Assembly (NCBI RefSeq): GCF_015223355.1
Contig: NZ_JADFFK010000020.1
Span: 1-64,000, forward strand
Length of the DNA stretch: 64,000 nt
From: Salipiger mangrovisoli
GTDB lineage: Bacteria; Pseudomonadota; Alphaproteobacteria; Rhodobacterales; Rhodobacteraceae
Direction of reading: 5' to 3'
The translations under genes and the position numbers were made by a program. Positions within the stretch are counted from its first letter, which is position 1, and each line of letters begins with the position of its first letter. Below, piece after piece: positions 8,172-16,764 of the stretch. Below the pieces are notes generated by a model, which saw only the letters and a list, made by a program, of their open reading frames with translations, did not search any database and was not told where the DNA came from.

Positions 8172-8947
8172 CCGCGACCAACAAGGCGGGCACCGCCAAG
8201 CCACCGCTGCTCGAAACCCGCGAGCTGATGATCAAGTTCGGCGGGGTGACAGCAGCCAACAATGTCTCGATGCAGATCGAGGCGGGGCGAAATCTTGCCA
8301 TCATCGGCCCCAATGGCGCGGGCAAGACGACGTTCCTCAACATCTGCACGGGCTGGATCAAGCCGCGCTCGGGCAAGGTGTTCCTCGAGGGCGAGGACAT
8401 CACCCCGCTGCCGCCGCGCAAGATCGTGCGGCGCGGCGTGGCGCGGGCCTTCCAGATCCCGCAGCTGTTCACCGAGCACACCGCGCTCGAGAACCTGCTG
8501 ATCTCGGCGGCAGCGCGCGAGGGGCTGCGCAACCCGCTGCAGAACCTGCACAACATCCGCCAGCGGGACGAGATGATGCACCTGCTCGACCTCGTGCATT
8601 GCACGGATGTGGCCGACCGGGTGGTGGTCGAGCTCTCGGAAGGGCAGCGCAAGCTGATCGACATCGCCGTGGCGCTGGCGCTGAAGCCGCGGCTGCTGCT
8701 GATGGACGAGCCGACCTCGGGGGTGGCCTCGTCGCAGAAGCACGAGGTGATGGAGATCCTCGTCGGCGCGCTGGCCGAGGCCGGGGTGACCTCGGTCTTC
8801 GTCGAGCACGACATGGGCATCGTCGCCCGCCATGCCGACGAGGTGGCGGTTTGGAACGCGGGCAACGTGCAGCTGCGCGGCACGCCGCAGGAGATACTCG
8901 AACATCCCGACGTGATCCGGGACGTCATCGGCGAGGAGGTGGCCTGA
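8168..8947 (+). CDS. LivG-type ABC transporter ATP-binding protein
   Basis: This 259-residue ABC ATPase is of the LivG type. Walker A is GPNGAGKTT (about residues 51-59), the Q-loop lies in AFQIPQLF, the signature is LSEGQ instead of LSGGQ, Walker B is LLLMDEP and the H-loop histidine is in FVEHDMG. The start is the ATG at 8168 that overlaps the LivM stop. A much longer open frame exists upstream but is only antisense/out-of-frame sequence inside the permease genes. The residues after Walker B read TSGVASSQ rather than the usual AGLNP. The stop overlaps the next ATPase by one base. Confidence 0.92.
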   Translation: MTATNKAGTAKPPLLETRELMIKFGGVTAANNVSMQIEAGRNLAIIGPNGAGKTTFLNICTGWIKPRSGKVFLEGEDITPLPPRKIVRRGVARAFQIPQLFTEHTALENLLISAAAREGLRNPLQNLHNIRQRDEMMHLLDLVHCTDVADRVVVELSEGQRKLIDIAVALALKPRLLLMDEPTSGVASSQKHEVMEILVGALAEAGVTSVFVEHDMGIVARHADEVAVWNAGNVQLRGTPQEILEHPDVIRDVIGEEVA

Positions 8948-9627
8948 TGCTGGAATTTCGCAATGTGACCGCCTCGATCGGCATCATCGAGATCCTGCGC
9001 GACCTCAACTTCCGCATAGAGCCCGCCGAGACGCTGGCGCTGATCGGGCGCAACGGCGCGGGCAAGACGACGCTCTTGCGCACCGTCATGGGTTTTACCA
9101 AGGTTCGCGGCGACATCCTCTTCGACGGCAAGCCGTTGACCTCGGTGGCGCCGCCGAAGCGGCCGGGTCTGGGGATCGGTTATTCGCCCGAGGATCGGCG
9201 GCTGTTCTCGGCCTTCACCGTCGAGGAGAACATCCTTCTGCCCGCCGATGCCGCGCGGCTCGGCGCGGCAGAGACGAAGCGGCGGCTCGACAAGGTCTAC
9301 GACATCCTGCCCGAACTGAAGGAGATGGCGGGCCGCCCCGCCGGCAATGTCTCGGGCGGGCAGGGCAAGATGGTCGCCCTTGCGCGGGCGCTGATGCTGG
9401 GCAAAAGGCTGGTGATGCTGGACGAGCCCTTTCAGGGCCTCGCCCCGGCGCTGGCGCTGCGCTACGCCGACGCGCTGCGCGCCCTGCGCGACAGCGATCG
9501 CAGCATCACCCTCATCATCACGGAATCCAATCCCTCGCTGCTGCGCGGCTTTGCCAGCCGGACGCTGGTCATCGAACGCGGCGAGGTCAGTGAAGGCTCG
9601 CTCGATCCGGAAAGGAAAAGCGCATGA
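8947..9627 (+). CDS. LivF-type ABC transporter ATP-binding protein
   Basis: A 226-residue ABC ATPase of the LivF type, completing the importer with the LivG-type protein. Walker A is GRNGAGKTT (about residues 36-44), the signature region reads VSGGQGKMVALARAL, and Walker B is LVMLDEPFQGLAP. The ATG at 8947 overlaps the preceding stop. The H-loop segment is unusual: where LivF proteins usually read VEQN, this one reads ITESN, so the switch residue seems to be serine. The C-terminus is slightly short. The stop overlaps the start of the aldehyde dehydrogenase by four bases, tying transport to catabolism. Confidence 0.92.
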   Translation: MLEFRNVTASIGIIEILRDLNFRIEPAETLALIGRNGAGKTTLLRTVMGFTKVRGDILFDGKPLTSVAPPKRPGLGIGYSPEDRRLFSAFTVEENILLPADAARLGAAETKRRLDKVYDILPELKEMAGRPAGNVSGGQGKMVALARALMLGKRLVMLDEPFQGLAPALALRYADALRALRDSDRSITLIITESNPSLLRGFASRTLVIERGEVSEGSLDPERKSA

Positions 9628-11093
9628 AAGATTTCCCCGTCAGCAAGCGCAGCCTCGTGCTGCCGAAGCCGCTCAACCTCATCGGCAGTGACTTCCGCCC
9701 CGCTGCGTCGGGGGCCGAGATGGAGGTGCTCTCGCCGCTCGATGGCCTGGCCTTCACCACCATCGCCGACAGCGGCCCCGAGGACGTGGATGCGGCGGTC
9801 GCGGCCGCCCGTGCCGCTTTCGACGGCGGTGCCTGGAGCAAGCTCTCGGCGGCCGAGCGTGGCCGGCTCATGTTGAAGCTCTCTGCTCTGATCCTCGAAC
9901 ACGCCGAGGACCTGGCGCAGCTCGAGACCGCCGACAATGGCAAGCCCATCGTGCAGGCCCGCGCCGACATGCAAGTGACTGCGCGCTACTTCGAGTTCTA
10001 TGGCGGCGCCGCGGACAAGGTGCACGGCGAGATCATCCCCTTCCAGCCCGGCTACAACGTCGAGGTGCAGCGCGAGCCGCATGGCGTGACCGGCCACATC
10101 ATCCCCTGGAACTACCCGGCGCAGATGTTCGGCCGCTCGGTCGCCCCGGCGCTGGCGATGGGCAATGCCACCGTGCTCAAGCCTGCCGAGGATGCCTGCC
10201 TCACGGCGCTGCGCATCGGCGAGCTGGCGGTCGAGGCGGGCTTCCCGCCCGGCGCGCTCAACATCGTTACCGGGCGCGGCGAGATCGCCGGCAAGGCGCT
10301 CTCCGAGCATCGCGGCATCGACTTCATTTCCTTCACCGGCTCGCCCGAGGTGGGGGTGATGATCCAGACCGCGGCGGCGCGCAACTTCATCGGCTGCACG
10401 CTGGAGCTGGGGGGCAAGTCGCCGCAGATCCTGTTCGAGGATGCCGACGTTGAAGCGGCGATCCCCGTGGTGGTCAAGGCGCTGATCCAGAACGGCGGGC
10501 AGACCTGCTCGGCGGGCTCGCGGGCGCTGGTCCACCGCAGCCTCTGGGACCGGGTCGTGGCCGAGCTGAAGACCATCTTCGAAGGCATCGAGGCCAGCGC
10601 TTCGGACGAGGCGGCGGTGCTCGGCCCGTTGATCTCGGCGAAGCAGAAGCGCCGGGTCGAGGGCTATATCGCCGATGCAGACGCGCCGCTGATCGCCCGC
10701 GGTGGCATCGCTGCGGAGGCACCCGAGAGTGGCTACTACGTGGCGCCCGCCATCTTCGGGCCCTGCGCGCCCGAGGCCCGGATCGCGCAGGAGGAGGTCT
10801 TTGGCCCGGTGCTGGCGATGATCCCCTTCGACGACGAGGCCGAGGCGATCCGCATCGCCAACGGCACCGACTACGGGCTGGTCGCGGCGGTCTGGACCCG
10901 CGACGGGGCCCGGCAGCAGCGTGTCGCCAAGGCGCTGCGCTGCGGGCAGGTGTTCATCAACGGCTACGGCGCGGGCGGCGGGGTCGAGCTGCCCTTCGGC
11001 GGCATCCGCAAGTCCGGCCACGGCCGCGAGAAGGGCTTCGCGGCCCTGCTGGAGTTCTCCCACATCAAGACGGTCGTGAACAACCACGGCTGA
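9624..11093 (+). CDS. NAD(P)-dependent aldehyde dehydrogenase
   Basis: This 489-residue enzyme belongs to the aldehyde dehydrogenase superfamily and oxidises an aldehyde to its acid. The cofactor-site segment PWNYP (161-165), the FTGSPEVG motif (about 237-244), the general base Glu261 in LELGGKSP and the catalytic Cys295 in GGQTCSAGSR are all present. It is full length and starts in a 4-base overlap with the LivF-type gene. A zinc alcohol dehydrogenase is divergently encoded at 2492-3619, which would allow alcohol to aldehyde to acid conversion of the imported compound. The true substrate is unknown; betaine-aldehyde-like and phenylacetaldehyde-like enzymes share these motifs. Confidence 0.92.
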   Translation: MKDFPVSKRSLVLPKPLNLIGSDFRPAASGAEMEVLSPLDGLAFTTIADSGPEDVDAAVAAARAAFDGGAWSKLSAAERGRLMLKLSALILEHAEDLAQLETADNGKPIVQARADMQVTARYFEFYGGAADKVHGEIIPFQPGYNVEVQREPHGVTGHIIPWNYPAQMFGRSVAPALAMGNATVLKPAEDACLTALRIGELAVEAGFPPGALNIVTGRGEIAGKALSEHRGIDFISFTGSPEVGVMIQTAAARNFIGCTLELGGKSPQILFEDADVEAAIPVVVKALIQNGGQTCSAGSRALVHRSLWDRVVAELKTIFEGIEASASDEAAVLGPLISAKQKRRVEGYIADADAPLIARGGIAAEAPESGYYVAPAIFGPCAPEARIAQEEVFGPVLAMIPFDDEAEAIRIANGTDYGLVAAVWTRDGARQQRVAKALRCGQVFINGYGAGGGVELPFGGIRKSGHGREKGFAALLEFSHIKTVVNNHG

Positions 11094-11127
11094 TCGGCCG
11101 GGACTGCCAGAGAGATCAAACGACTGT

Positions 11128-11147
11128 GCCGGCCCGTGGGGGCCGGC
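11128..11147 (+). other. Intercistronic hairpin
   Basis: GCCGGCCC (11128-11135) and GGGCCGGC (11140-11147) form a perfect 8-bp stem with a 4-base loop between the aldehyde dehydrogenase and SDR genes. There is no T-run, so it is more likely a processing or attenuation element than a complete terminator. Confidence 0.45.
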
Positions 11148-11173
11148 CCGAAAGACATGGCTAGGAGAAAGAC

Positions 11174-11923
11174 GTGAGACTTAAGGGCAAGACAACCATG
11201 ATCACCGGCGCGGCCTCGGGCTTCGGCAAGGGCATCGCCGAGGTCTACATCCGCGAGGGGGCGAAGGTCGCCGTGGTCGACCTCAACGCCGAGGGCGCGC
11301 GCGCCGTGGCCGCGGAGCTTGGCGAGAACGCCATCGCGGTCACCTGCGACGTGTCGAAGGCCGATCAGGTCGAGGCGGCGGTGGCGCAGACCGTCCAGGC
11401 CTTCGGCAGCCTCGACATCGTGGTCAACAACGCCGGCTGGACCAATCCCAACCGGCCGCTGATGGACACCGACGAAGAGACCTTCCGGCGGATCTACGAC
11501 ATCAACGTGCTGTCGATCTTCCACATGACCAAGACCTGCGTGCCGCTCTGGCGCAAGCAGGGCGGCGGGGTGATGCTGAACGTCGGCTCGGTGGCGGGCA
11601 TCCGGCCGCGGCCCGGCCTGACGTGGTACAACTCTTCCAAAGGCGCGGTGAACATCATGACCAAGTCGCTGGCGGTCGAGCTGGCACCGGACCGGATCCG
11701 CGTCTGCGGCATCGCGCCGGTCATGGGGGTCACCGGGCTGCTCGAACAGTTCATGGGCATGCCCGACACTCCGGAGAACCGTGCAAAGTTCCTCGCGACG
11801 ATCCCCATGGGCCGTTTCTCCGAGCCGCGCGACGTGGCCAATGCCGCGCTCTACCTTGGCTCGGACGAGGCCGATTTCATCACAGGGGTGATCCTCGAGG
11901 TCGACGGCGGTCGCACCGTCTGA
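11174..11923 (+). CDS. SDR-family oxidoreductase
   Basis: A 249-residue classical short-chain dehydrogenase/reductase. The nucleotide-binding TGAASGFG (11-18) is followed by NNAG (85-88), catalytic Ser139, and Tyr152 and Lys156 in YNSSK. Asp36 at the end of the second strand favours NAD. The start is GTG, supported by AGGAGAAAGAC immediately upstream. It would interconvert an alcohol and a ketone. It lies 80 bases after the aldehyde dehydrogenase, past a hairpin, and just before a methyltransferase gene, so it is probably part of the same catabolic cluster as the LIV-type transporter. Many family members of this length are annotated 3-oxoacyl-ACP reductase without evidence. Confidence 0.9.
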   Translation: MRLKGKTTMITGAASGFGKGIAEVYIREGAKVAVVDLNAEGARAVAAELGENAIAVTCDVSKADQVEAAVAQTVQAFGSLDIVVNNAGWTNPNRPLMDTDEETFRRIYDINVLSIFHMTKTCVPLWRKQGGGVMLNVGSVAGIRPRPGLTWYNSSKGAVNIMTKSLAVELAPDRIRVCGIAPVMGVTGLLEQFMGMPDTPENRAKFLATIPMGRFSEPRDVANAALYLGSDEADFITGVILEVDGGRTV

Positions 11924-11953
11924 GGCGCCAACCGAAGCCAAAGGAGACAGCCC

Positions 11954-12703
11954 ATGCCAAGCCGCAAGATGCTTGACGCCACGCGTCAGGCGACGGGGCA
12001 GGGCGCAACGCCCGAGGCCAGCGTCGTCATCGCGAAGATCCTCGGCGTGCTTGCCGCCGAGGAGGTCCGGCGGGTGCTCGATGTCGGGTGCGGGAGGGGC
12101 GACCTTGCCGCGGCGCTGGTGCGCCGCGGCTATGCCGTCACAGGGATCGACCCGCAGGCCGAGGCGCTGGAGATCGCCCGCGGCCGCGCGCCGGGGGCCG
12201 AGTTTCTGCAGGCGGGGGCAGAGGCCATCCCCGCCCGTCCCGGCAGTTTCGGCGCGGCCATCTTCCTCAATTCCCTGCATCACCTGCCGGACGGGCTCAT
12301 GGCGGCCGGGCTCGACGAGGCGTGGCGGCTGCTACGGACCTGCGGCGTATTGCTGGTGATCGAGCCCATGGCGCAGGGCAGCTTCTTCGAGGCGATGCGC
12401 CGGGTCGATGACGAGAGCGAGGTGCGCGCCCGCGCGCTCGAGGCGCTGGACCGCTTCGCTGCGGCCGCACATTGCGAAACGGTCGAGAGTGCGCGTCTTG
12501 ACCGGATCAGCCGCTTCGCTTCGGTCGATGCCTTCGTGACCTATCTCTGCGCCGCCGATCCGGCGCGACGCGCGGTGATCGACGCCGATCCCGAGGCGGT
12601 GGCCCGCGACTTCCTGCGTTGGGCCGAGACCGCCGCCGGCGCGCCGCCCTACCGGCTGGTCCAGCCGCATGTGGTGCGGGTGCTGCGCAAGTTGCCCGGC
12701 TGA
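11954..12703 (+). CDS. Class I SAM-dependent methyltransferase
   Basis: This 249-residue protein is a class I S-adenosylmethionine-dependent methyltransferase. Motif I is DVGCGRGD at about residues 43-50, the acidic ribose-contact residue follows in GIDPQAE, and the LNSLHHL segment corresponds to motif post-I/II. AAGGAGACAGCCC precedes the ATG. It is the last gene of the plus-strand cluster and ends 2 bases from the convergent CoA-ester lyase gene. A methyltransferase in a catabolic operon could demethylate or methylate an intermediate, or simply be hitchhiking. The acceptor is not predictable. Confidence 0.85.
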   Translation: MPSRKMLDATRQATGQGATPEASVVIAKILGVLAAEEVRRVLDVGCGRGDLAAALVRRGYAVTGIDPQAEALEIARGRAPGAEFLQAGAEAIPARPGSFGAAIFLNSLHHLPDGLMAAGLDEAWRLLRTCGVLLVIEPMAQGSFFEAMRRVDDESEVRARALEALDRFAAAAHCETVESARLDRISRFASVDAFVTYLCAADPARRAVIDADPEAVARDFLRWAETAAGAPPYRLVQPHVVRVLRKLPG

Positions 12704-12705
12704 CC

Positions 12706-13494
12706 TCACCCGGCGTTTGCGAGGATCGCGCGGGCGCGCAGGCGCACCGGCTCATCGACCATCGCGCCATCAACCGACACCGCGCCATCTCCCGAGGCAA
12801 GCACGCGCGCCGCCCAGTCCCTTTCGGCCGCCGTCGGAGCAAAGCCGGTGCGGATCGGCGCGACCTGTCGCGGGTGGATGCAGAGCTTGCCGGTCATCCC
12901 GAGGCTGCGGGCATGGCGGCTGTCGTCCTCGGTGAGCGTCGGGTCCGCAAACTCGGTGGTGACCCCGTCGATCGGTGCGGCGATGCCCGCGAGGCGCGAG
13001 GCGATGACCAGCTCCAGCCGCACCGGGCGCAGCGTCTCGCGCAGGTGCTCGCAGCCGATGTCGGCGCAGAAGTCGATCGAGCCGAAGGCGAGCCGCACCA
13101 CATCGGCACAGGCGGCAATCTCGCGCGCCGCGGCAAGGCCGCGCGCGGTTTCGATAAGCGGCAGGATCGGGTGTCCGGTTCGCCGCGCGAGTGGTCCGAT
13201 CGCTTCGGGGTCTTCGGCCTTCGGCAGCATGATCGCGGCGAAGGGCAGGGTGGCGGCAGCCTCGAGGTCGGCCTCGTGCCAGGGCGTCCCGGCAGGGTTG
13301 ATCCGTAGCAGCACGGGCAGGTCGGTGAACCCGCAGGCCAGTGCCGCACGGGCCGCATCCTTGGCATCCGCCGCGACGGCATCCTCGAGATCGAGGATCA
13401 CTCCGCACGCGCCTGAGCCCGCCGCCTTGGCGAAGCGTTCGGGGCGGCTCGCGGGGACAAAGAGCGGAGCGCGCAGCGTCTCGAGCGTCACCAT
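12706..13494 (-). CDS. HpcH/HpaI (CitE-like) CoA-ester lyase
   Basis: A 262-residue TIM-barrel lyase of the HpcH/HpaI and citrate-lyase-beta family. The opening LFVPASRPERFAKA, the LDLEDAV segment with its metal-binding acidic residues, LLRINP, the MLPKAE strand and the IETARG motif are all present. CitE-like stand-alone lyases cleave malyl-CoA, methylmalyl-CoA or citramalyl-CoA to acetyl-CoA or propionyl-CoA plus pyruvate or glyoxylate. It is the last gene of a four-gene minus-strand operon and its start overlaps the hydratase stop by 7 bases. With the upstream CoA-transferase and hydratase, (S)-citramalyl-CoA lyase is the best-fitting role; malyl-CoA lyase is the alternative. Confidence 0.87.
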   Translation of the reverse strand: MVTLETLRAPLFVPASRPERFAKAAGSGACGVILDLEDAVAADAKDAARAALACGFTDLPVLLRINPAGTPWHEADLEAAATLPFAAIMLPKAEDPEAIGPLARRTGHPILPLIETARGLAAAREIAACADVVRLAFGSIDFCADIGCEHLRETLRPVRLELVIASRLAGIAAPIDGVTTEFADPTLTEDDSRHARSLGMTGKLCIHPRQVAPIRTGFAPTAAERDWAARVLASGDGAVSVDGAMVDEPVRLRARAILANAG

Positions 13495-14348
13495 CTCGCC
13501 GAGGCCTCCATCGCGATCGGCCCGCCGGGGCGGGCGGTCCAGAGCATCAGGCCGTCGGCCGTGTCGCGGGCGTTGAGCGAGAAATCCGCCGTGTCGAAAA
13601 GCGGCGACAGGCTGCGAAAGCGGAACTCCGATGGCACCGCGCCGCGCAGGTCAGCGGCATATTGCGCCAGCAGCGTCGCCTGCATCGGGCCGTGGACGAT
13701 GAGGCCGGGGTAGCCCTCCTCTTGGGTGACATAGGGTTGATCGTAGTGAATGCGGTGGCCGTTGAAGGTGAGCGCAGAGTAGCGGAAGAGCAGCACCGGG
13801 TCGGCCCGGATCCCCTTGCTGTGCTCGCCGGGCGCCGCGGCGGCGGGTTCTGCCTTCGACCCTGCCGCGCCCAAGCCGCGATAGACGATGTCCTGCCGCT
13901 CGGTGACCGCCGGGCCATCCGCATCGGAAATCTCATGCTCGACGGTGACGAAGCAGAGCGGTCCGGTCCGGCCCTGCTTGAGCACCACGTCGCGAATCGT
14001 CGAAAGCCGCGTGACCTCGGCGCCGATGCGCAACGGCCGGTGGAAGGCAAAGGCGCCGCCCGCCCACATGCGCCGGGGCAGCGGCACCGGCGGCAGGAAG
14101 CCGCCCCGCGCCGGGTGGCCGTCCGGTCCGAGTTCATCCGCCGGCACCGCGGGCTGGGTGAGGCAGAGGTGGATCAGCAGCGGCGCCTCTGCACCCTCGT
14201 CCAGCGGCCCGCGCCGCGCGAAGGTGGCGTTGAACCGCTCCGCCAACGCCGGAGTGAGAAGTTCCGAGCGGGTCTCGGTGCGGCCGATCCAGCCACGCAG
14301 GGCCCCGATGTCGATCTGCGGATGCGTCCCGGTCCCGGTCATCGTCAT
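13488..14348 (-). CDS. HTD2/MaoC-like C5-acyl-CoA hydratase (itaconyl- or mesaconyl-CoA type)
   Basis: A 286-residue hot-dog fold hydratase of the mesaconyl-C4-CoA/HTD2 type. The N-terminal half (to about residue 150) resembles the FAS1/MaoC N-terminal domain. The C-terminal half carries the hydratase segment FRYSALTFNGHRIHYDQPY with the catalytic-type Asn/His region, followed by GLIVHGPMQATLL. The ATG at 14348 overlaps the CoA-transferase stop by 4 bases (ATGA); the longer open frame reaching 15671 is antisense noise. In itaconate and mesaconate catabolism enzymes of this kind hydrate the unsaturated C5-CoA to citramalyl-CoA, which a CitE-like lyase (the next gene) cleaves. Assignment to a specific C5 isomer is inference. 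Confidence 0.85.
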   Translation of the reverse strand: MTMTGTGTHPQIDIGALRGWIGRTETRSELLTPALAERFNATFARRGPLDEGAEAPLLIHLCLTQPAVPADELGPDGHPARGGFLPPVPLPRRMWAGGAFAFHRPLRIGAEVTRLSTIRDVVLKQGRTGPLCFVTVEHEISDADGPAVTERQDIVYRGLGAAGSKAEPAAAAPGEHSKGIRADPVLLFRYSALTFNGHRIHYDQPYVTQEEGYPGLIVHGPMQATLLAQYAADLRGAVPSEFRFRSLSPLFDTADFSLNARDTADGLMLWTARPGGPIAMEASARW

Positions 14349-15454
14349 TTCTCCGTCTCCAGATGTGGCTCGGGCAGGCCGGGGACCGGGCCGTAACCGC
14401 GGGTCTCTCCGGCCACGCGCGGCGCGGGCGCGGGATAGGAGACCGGGCCATTGGGCGTGTCGACCTCGATCCGCCGCAAGTGCGGATGGGCGGAGAGCCC
14501 GGCCATATCGTTTACCGATGCCATTGCGACATCCGCCCTGTCCAGCGCGGCCATGGCCTCGGCGTGGGTCATGCGGGCGAAGGCCTCGGCGACGATGCCA
14601 TCGGTCTCGGGCCGGTTGGCGACCCGTGCGACATTGGTGGCAAAGCACGGGTCGCGGCCCAGTTCCGGGCGCTGCAGGAAATGTTCGCAGAGCATGCGCC
14701 ATTCCCGGTCGCTCTGGATCGAGATCAGGATGAGCTGCCCGTCCCGTGTCTGAAACGCGCTGTAGGGAGAGATCGAGGGATGCGCCATGCCGACCCGCTT
14801 GGGGCTCTTGCCGCCCTCGTGGTTGAGCAGCGGAACGGTCATCCATTCGGCCATCACGTCGAACATGGAAATGCTGATCGCCGCCCCTCTGCCGGTGATG
14901 CCGCGGGCGATCAGCGCCTCGAGGATGGCGGCATGGGCGGTGGCGCCGGTGGCAACATCGACGATCGACATGCCGACGCGCGCCGGCTCCGAGGGGCCGC
15001 CCGTGATCGAGCAGAGACCGGATTCCGCCTGGATCAGCAGGTCGTAGGCCTTGCGGTCGGCCATCGGGCCACCTTCGCCGTAGCCGGTGATCGAACAGGT
15101 GATGAGCCGGGGGTAGTCGCGGGCCAGCCGCTCGGGCGTGAACCCCAGCCGGCCAAGCGCGCCGCGCTTGAGGTTCTGCACCAGCACGTCGGCATCCGCG
15201 AGCAACCGCGCCAGTTCCGCGCGTCCGCCCTCGGACCGAAGGTCGAGCGCCACCGAGGTCTTGCCGCGGTTGAGCCAGACAAAATAGCTCGACTGCCCGG
15301 CGGCGACATCGTCGTAGCCGCGGGCAAAATCGCCCTCGGGGCGTTCGATCTTGATCACCTCGGCCCCGGCGTCGGCGAGGCGCGAGGTGGCAAAGGGTGC
15401 CGCCACCGCCTGCTCGACGGCGACGACCTTGAGGCCGGTGAGGGGCAGCGTCAT
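14345..15454 (-). CDS. CaiB/BaiF family (class III) CoA-transferase
   Basis: A 369-residue class III CoA-transferase (CaiB/BaiF/formyl-CoA transferase family). It moves CoA from a donor such as succinyl-CoA to a carboxylate through aspartyl-CoA anhydride intermediates. Family landmarks are LTGLKVVAVEQAVAAP at the N-terminus, GAEVIKIERPEGDFARGYD, the FVWLNRGKTSVALDL segment and the AYDLLIQAESGLCSITG region that carries the catalytic Asp. It overlaps the acyl-CoA dehydrogenase stop by 1 base (TGATG) and the hydratase start by 4. Context with a C5 hydratase and a CitE-like lyase suggests itaconate, mesaconate or citramalate as acceptor. Confidence 0.9.
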   Translation of the reverse strand: MTLPLTGLKVVAVEQAVAAPFATSRLADAGAEVIKIERPEGDFARGYDDVAAGQSSYFVWLNRGKTSVALDLRSEGGRAELARLLADADVLVQNLKRGALGRLGFTPERLARDYPRLITCSITGYGEGGPMADRKAYDLLIQAESGLCSITGGPSEPARVGMSIVDVATGATAHAAILEALIARGITGRGAAISISMFDVMAEWMTVPLLNHEGGKSPKRVGMAHPSISPYSAFQTRDGQLILISIQSDREWRMLCEHFLQRPELGRDPCFATNVARVANRPETDGIVAEAFARMTHAEAMAALDRADVAMASVNDMAGLSAHPHLRRIEVDTPNGPVSYPAPAPRVAGETRGYGPVPGLPEPHLETEK

Positions 15455-16617
15455 CAGAAGCTCCGCGGCAGGCCGAGGACATGCTCGGCGACGTAGGACA
15501 GGATGAGGTTGGTCGAGATCGGGGCGACCTGGTAGAGCCTGGTCTCGCGGAACTTGCGCTCGACGTCATATTCGCAGGCGAAGCCGAAGCCGCCGTGGAA
15601 CTGGATGCAGGCGTTGGCCGCTTCCCAGCTCGCCTTGGCGGCGAGGTACTTGGCCATGTTGGCCTCGGCACCGCAGGGCTTGCCCTCGTCGAAGAGCGCG
15701 CAGGCCCTGTAGCGCATGAGGTTGGCCGCCTCGATCTCGATATAGCTTTCGGCGATGGGGAACTGCACGCCCTGGTTCTGGCCGATCGGGCGGCCGAAGA
15801 CCTCGCGCTCGGTCACGTATTTCGACACCCGGTCGATGAACCAGTAGCCGTCGCCGATGCATTCCGCCGCGATCAGCGTGCGCTCGGCGTTGAGCCCGGT
15901 GAGGATATACTTGAAGCCCTTGCCCTCCTCGCCGATCAGGTTCTCCTCGGGGATCTCGAGGTTGTCGAAGAAAAGCTCGTTGGTCTCGTGGTTGACCATG
16001 TTGGGGATCGGGCGCACCTCCATGCCCGAGCCCATCGCCTCCTTGATGTCGACGAGGAAGATCGACAGCCCCTCGGATTTCTTCTTCACCTCGGACAGCG
16101 GCGTGGTGCGGGCGAGCAGGATCATCAGGTCGGAATGCTGCACCCGGCTGATCCAGACCTTCTGCCCGTTGATCACGTAGCGGTCGCCCTTCTTCACCGC
16201 GGTGGTCTTGATCTTGGTGGTGTCGGTTCCGGTGGTCGGCTCGGTCACGCCCATCGACTGCAGCCGCAGCTCGCCCGAGGCCAGCTTGGGCAGGATGCGG
16301 CGGCGCTGCTCCTCGGAGCCGTGCCGCACCAGCGTGTTCATGTTGTACATCTGGCCGTGGCAGGCGCCGGAGTTGCCGCCGGCGCGGTTGATCTCTTCCA
16401 TGATCACCGAGGCCTCGGTCAACCCCAGCCCCGAGCCGCCATATTGCTCGGGGATCAGCGCGGCCATCCAGCCTGCCTTGGTCAGCGCGTCGACGAAGTC
16501 TTCCGGGTAGCCGCGGGCCTCGTCGATCTTGCGGTGGTACTCGTCGGGAAACTGGGCGCAGAGCGCGCGCACCGCGTCACGAATGTCTTGAAAGTCCTCT
16601 TCAACGTGCTGAAGCAC
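15454..16617 (-). CDS. Acyl-CoA dehydrogenase family protein
   Basis: A 387-residue FAD-dependent acyl-CoA dehydrogenase. The N-terminal helical domain contains PEQYGGSGLGLTEASVIMEE, the middle beta-domain begins near MGVTEPTTGTDTTKI and includes the YVINGQKVWIS segment, and the C-terminal four-helix domain has the QFHGGFGFACEYDVER signature. The GTG at 16617 is preferred because AAGGAG lies 7 bases upstream; a longer frame from 16668 has a lysine/arginine-rich, non-homologous extension. It is the first gene of the operon leading to CoA-transferase, hydratase and lyase. Acyl-CoA dehydrogenases occur in itaconate clusters, and a methylsuccinyl-CoA-like substrate would feed mesaconyl-CoA into the same route. 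Confidence 0.9.
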   Translation of the reverse strand: MLQHVEEDFQDIRDAVRALCAQFPDEYHRKIDEARGYPEDFVDALTKAGWMAALIPEQYGGSGLGLTEASVIMEEINRAGGNSGACHGQMYNMNTLVRHGSEEQRRRILPKLASGELRLQSMGVTEPTTGTDTTKIKTTAVKKGDRYVINGQKVWISRVQHSDLMILLARTTPLSEVKKKSEGLSIFLVDIKEAMGSGMEVRPIPNMVNHETNELFFDNLEIPEENLIGEEGKGFKYILTGLNAERTLIAAECIGDGYWFIDRVSKYVTEREVFGRPIGQNQGVQFPIAESYIEIEAANLMRYRACALFDEGKPCGAEANMAKYLAAKASWEAANACIQFHGGFGFACEYDVERKFRETRLYQVAPISTNLILSYVAEHVLGLPRSF

Positions 16618-16712
16618 CGCGCTCTCCTTCTGTAGATGTCTGCGCTTTGGGGGCGCCTTGGTCTGCACAGTGCCGCATCGCGGCGGACCTGCGGAAATAC
16701 GGGTTTGTCATG

Positions 16713-16739
16713 GGGGCCATATGCTCAGTCTATGGCCCC
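16713..16739. promoter_or_regulatory. Perfect 9-bp inverted repeat between fumarase-like gene and acyl-CoA dehydrogenase operon
   Basis: GGGGCCATA (16713-16721) is matched exactly by TATGGCCCC (16731-16739) with a 9-base spacer. It lies about 100 bases upstream of the acyl-CoA dehydrogenase start and 26 bases behind the stop of the fumarase-like gene. It may be an operator for the operon or a hairpin ending the fumarase message; no T-run follows. Confidence 0.4.
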
Positions 16740-16764
16740 GCAGGTTGACGTTCGGGGAGCGCTT

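Noticed and set aside
6165-8204. A 679-codon minus-strand open frame opposite the LIV permeases
   Set aside because: It has the His/Asp/Arg-rich composition typical of antisense frames in GC-rich genes, and the plus-strand proteins are clearly homologous to known permeases.
14349-15671. Long upstream extension of the HTD2-type hydratase frame
   Set aside because: It reads through the CoA-transferase gene in another frame and shows no family similarity; the ATGA overlap at 14345-14348 gives the start.
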